DNA of 10,000 bases, taken from Candidatus Hydrogenedens sp. GTDB lineage: Bacteria > Hydrogenedentota > Hydrogenedentia > Hydrogenedentales > Hydrogenedentaceae. The stretch covers positions 1-10,000 of the forward strand of contig JAIWNQ010000191.1 of NCBI GenBank assembly GCA_020216745.1. The letters are read 5' to 3'. Positions 7,927-10,000 of the stretch are shown here, one piece after another. A program made the position numbers and the translations under genes. How positions within the stretch are numbered: the stretch's first letter is position 1; each line of letters starts with the position of its first letter. The notes beneath the pieces are model-generated. The model was given only the letters and a program-made list of their open reading frames with translations, was not told where the DNA came from and did not search any database.

Positions 7927-10000
7927 CTATGTATTCATACCTATATTTATGTTTAGTGTGCCAAATAAATCTGATTTTATGACAAGTACATCCTGAACTT
8001 GCGTTCCAGGAGCATATCCCGTTCTGTCTACATACAAAGTTACTATCTCTTTCTCTCCCGGAGCCAATGTTGACTTCGGAGTATTTGAATTTGCTTGTTC
8101 TCCATATTTTAGCTCTGTAACCCATGCAGGAGAAGATTGTATTTCCCATGAAAACGTATCCAATCGATTATTTATCACCGTAAAGGAAATTGAATTGGCA
8201 TTAGCAGGGATATTAAGTACCGTCGGTTTAACCCATGTTCCAGGGATATTTTTATCATTAGGCACAGGGTCCTGAAAATCAGGAAGCCCATCTTTATCTG
8301 CATCCCATACTCCTATATCTTCTGGATTAAAAGGCAATCCAGTAAGCCCTTCAATGGATGTTGAAGGTCCTGCTACTTTCGCGCTCGTAGTAATAGACAA
8401 CAAACCATCAAGATATGTAGGTCCGCCGGGGTATAAGAAATACTTGGTACGGGAACTCTGGCGAGGTGTCGCAGGACTAACGAGAGACTCATTATCCACA
8501 CGCATAGCCAGATTTAATATCGGCTCTGCATCTCCAAAAGACTGCACATACGTATCTAATCCGCTTAGTGTTATCTTAAACAAATTTCCAAACGCCCCAT
8601 AAGTAAATGCATTATCTTCTGATGTTAGGATAAGATAAATACCATCCCCCTCTTTAATAAACCTCCAACCACTATTTTCATATGATAATAACCCTCCTTC
8701 CGCAGGCTCAACATTCATCTGAACATTTGCAAGTAATAAATTCCATTGCGCATCCGTAACATCTTCAGGTTTTTGCAAGAAATAACGTGTCCTCAGGAAA
8801 TAAACATCCCTCGGTATATAATCTGCCCGAACAAATACCTCTGCTTGCCATGTTCTCCGTGTTGGATTTGTCGGGTCATTACCATAGAATAAACCTGAGG
8901 TTACTAATGACAATTGACCCGCTCGAACATCACCAATATAGGCAAATGCATCCTCTTCAAAAATACCAGTCAAAACAGGCAAATTTTCTCCAGGCTTATA
9001 TTCAAAACGAATCGTATACTTAAAATCTTTCTGCTTTGGTGTAATATACGTTAGAACCATCTGGTTCTTTAATTCCTCCCAGATACGACCTGCACCATCA
9101 TCAAGCCCAATAGATACACTTTCCCATCCTACTGTCTTGGATACTCCACTTACTTTGATAACTCCATCCCCATCGTTTGAAGTTATTGGAATTTCAGAAG
9201 TGACAACTACATCCGCATCTGCAAGTCCAGGTTGAGTTTTCACCGTAACTTTAACATTCCCCTTAGATGGTATCGTCCCTTGAGATGGTGTAATTTCAGA
9301 AATCCATTTCGGCAACTTGGATAAATCCGCTTGCCATCCAAGGTTTCCATCTCCCTCATTATATATATAGACACTTAAATCATTACCTGAACTTTGCAAA
9401 TCCGGCCTCAGAACCAATGATTTCTGATTACCCAATAACTGAACCAATTTGTCCACATCGTTTGCCACATACAAATGTCCACCCGTCTCAGTTGCAAGCT
9501 GAATTAGGTCTGCATTATTGATAGAACCACCAGAAGCAAACCCCAACGGATAAAGTCGAATCAAATTATCATGAGCCTTATTTTGGATATTACTTGCATC
9601 CACAGTAGAAGCATTGTCCCATCCGTCTGTAATAAAAACAATAGATTTTACGTCTGCATCATCAAACGGCAACGGATTTTTTGAATCTTCTGCCATAAGA
9701 CGGTCAATAGCCTCTGACAAAGCATCATAAATATCAGAAGCACCCATTAAATTTGGAGGCACATAAAAAGATTCCAGCGCATCTTTCAAGACGTCTTTAT
9801 TCGTGGTAAACGAACGGATTAACCGATTTGTTTGTTGCCTATCATTGTGTAACATAAGAGCAATCTGGTAAGAATCCGGTAAATCATAAATAAAATCAAC
9901 AACCGCTTTCTTTACCCTTTCAATCGCTTCTCCCGGTCTTAAAGGATTAATTTTATCATTTACACCTGCATAATACATACTACCTGTATAATCCAGTAAT
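7927..10000 (-). CDS. vWA/BACON/cohesin-like surface protein, N-terminus beyond the window
   Basis: The frame is open to the right edge; 690 residues are visible, ending at TAG 7929-7927. The first visible residues are LLDYTGSM, the vWA metal-binding motif with Thr for the usual second Ser, so an internal Met three residues later (9978) is not the start. The vWA domain continues through ITDGW and ETGGHLY to about residue 180. A BACON-like domain follows (about 195-285, WQADLSKLPKWI), then a cohesin-like module with GDVRAGQ, ADYIPRD, EGGLLS, YGAFGNL and KYFLYP. A calcium-loop segment WDADKDGLPDFQDPVPND comes next, and a final BACON-like domain (SSPAWVTEL, then LAPGEKEIV) closes the protein. 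A signal peptide should lie outside the window. It is the paralog and operon partner of the downstream lipoprotein and probably a secreted adhesion or scaffold protein. No sorting signal is visible at the C-terminus. Confidence 0.85.
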   Translation of the reverse strand, partial: LLDYTGSMYYAGVNDKINPLRPGEAIERVKKAVVDFIYDLPDSYQIALMLHNDRQQTNRLIRSFTTNKDVLKDALESFYVPPNLMGASDIYDALSEAIDRLMAEDSKNPLPFDDADVKSIVFITDGWDNASTVDASNIQNKAHDNLIRLYPLGFASGGSINNADLIQLATETGGHLYVANDVDKLVQLLGNQKSLVLRPDLQSSGNDLSVYIYNEGDGNLGWQADLSKLPKWISEITPSQGTIPSKGNVKVTVKTQPGLADADVVVTSEIPITSNDGDGVIKVSGVSKTVGWESVSIGLDDGAGRIWEELKNQMVLTYITPKQKDFKYTIRFEYKPGENLPVLTGIFEEDAFAYIGDVRAGQLSLVTSGLFYGNDPTNPTRRTWQAEVFVRADYIPRDVYFLRTRYFLQKPEDVTDAQWNLLLANVQMNVEPAEGGLLSYENSGWRFIKEGDGIYLILTSEDNAFTYGAFGNLFKITLSGLDTYVQSFGDAEPILNLAMRVDNESLVSPATPRQSSRTKYFLYPGGPTYLDGLLSITTSAKVAGPSTSIEGLTGLPFNPEDIGVWDADKDGLPDFQDPVPNDKNIPGTWVKPTVLNIPANANSISFTVINNRLDTFSWEIQSSPAWVTELKYGEQANSNTPKSTLAPGEKEIVTLYVDRTGYAPGTQVQDVLVIKSDLFGTLNINIGMNT
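8262..8316 (-). other. Calcium-binding loop of TSP3/dockerin type
   Basis: The encoded stretch DADKDGLPDFQDPVPND has the DxDxDGxxD spacing of a calcium-binding EF-hand-like loop followed by the proline-containing D-x-x-P-x-D continuation seen in thrombospondin type 3 repeats. Only one such loop is visible. It sits between the cohesin-like module and the last BACON-like domain and could be a rigid, calcium-stabilised joint. It is absent from the neighbouring lipoprotein. Confidence 0.6.
8422..8960 (-). other. Cohesin-like module of the upstream vWA protein
   Basis: From GDVRAGQLSLVTSGL (near 8930) through ADYIPRD, NVEPAEGGLLS and YGAFGNLFKITL (near 8595) to TKYFLYP, this region matches the lipoprotein's C-terminal module landmark by landmark. 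Here it is longer, with an insertion of about 15-20 residues around the PEDVTDAQWN stretch. The fold assignment is inference; the kinship between the two copies is visible directly. Confidence 0.5.

Noticed and set aside
7922..8149. 75-residue minus-strand frame across the junction of the two large genes
   Set aside because: It is an alternative frame of the end of the upstream gene, which has clear domain content in its own frame.

Overview
The window is AT-rich bacterial DNA, very largely coding, with no tRNA, rRNA, CRISPR array or insertion sequence that I can see. A lipoprotein signal peptide, very large Ig-like/vWA surface proteins and a polytopic envelope enzyme suggest a diderm bacterium with an elaborate surface. 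The combination of tandem BACON/ASH-type repeats, vWA domains and sulfatase-fold enzymes would fit an environmental lineage such as Hydrogenedentes, the PVC group or Bacteroidetes. That placement is inference and not certain.

Left part (1-3142, plus strand): the last 34 codons of a membrane protein run into a 1012-residue fusion enzyme through a 4-base ATGA overlap, so the two are probably translationally coupled. The enzyme joins an MprF/UPF0104-type flippase-like membrane domain, a second membrane bundle and a C-terminal alkaline-phosphatase/sulfatase-superfamily domain. Its nucleophile position carries Thr, not the Cys of formylglycine sulfatases.

Middle (3143-3680): two very small membrane proteins of 71 and 39 residues lie in tandem on the minus strand, convergent with the fusion gene. 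They appear to have their own extended -10 promoter. I recognise neither. The 39-residue one is proposed from this reading alone.

Right part (3681-10000, minus strand): two neighbouring, related genes read leftwards. The upstream one enters from the right edge, and its first visible codons are the vWA metal-binding motif. It continues with a BACON-like domain, a cohesin-like module, a calcium-binding loop of TSP3/dockerin type and a final BACON-like domain. Its downstream neighbour, 34 bases away, is a 1403-residue lipoprotein with seven tandem BACON/ASH-like repeats, a vWA domain with intact MIDAS residues and a diverged copy of the same cohesin-like module. They look like an operon of paralogous surface adhesion or scaffold proteins. 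The shared C-terminal module is the most interesting candidate here for an under-described domain.

Two start codons were moved inward from the longest possible reading: to ATG 104 for the fusion enzyme and to ATG 7892 for the lipoprotein. Both choices rest on good Shine-Dalgarno sequences and on the overlap or signal peptide.
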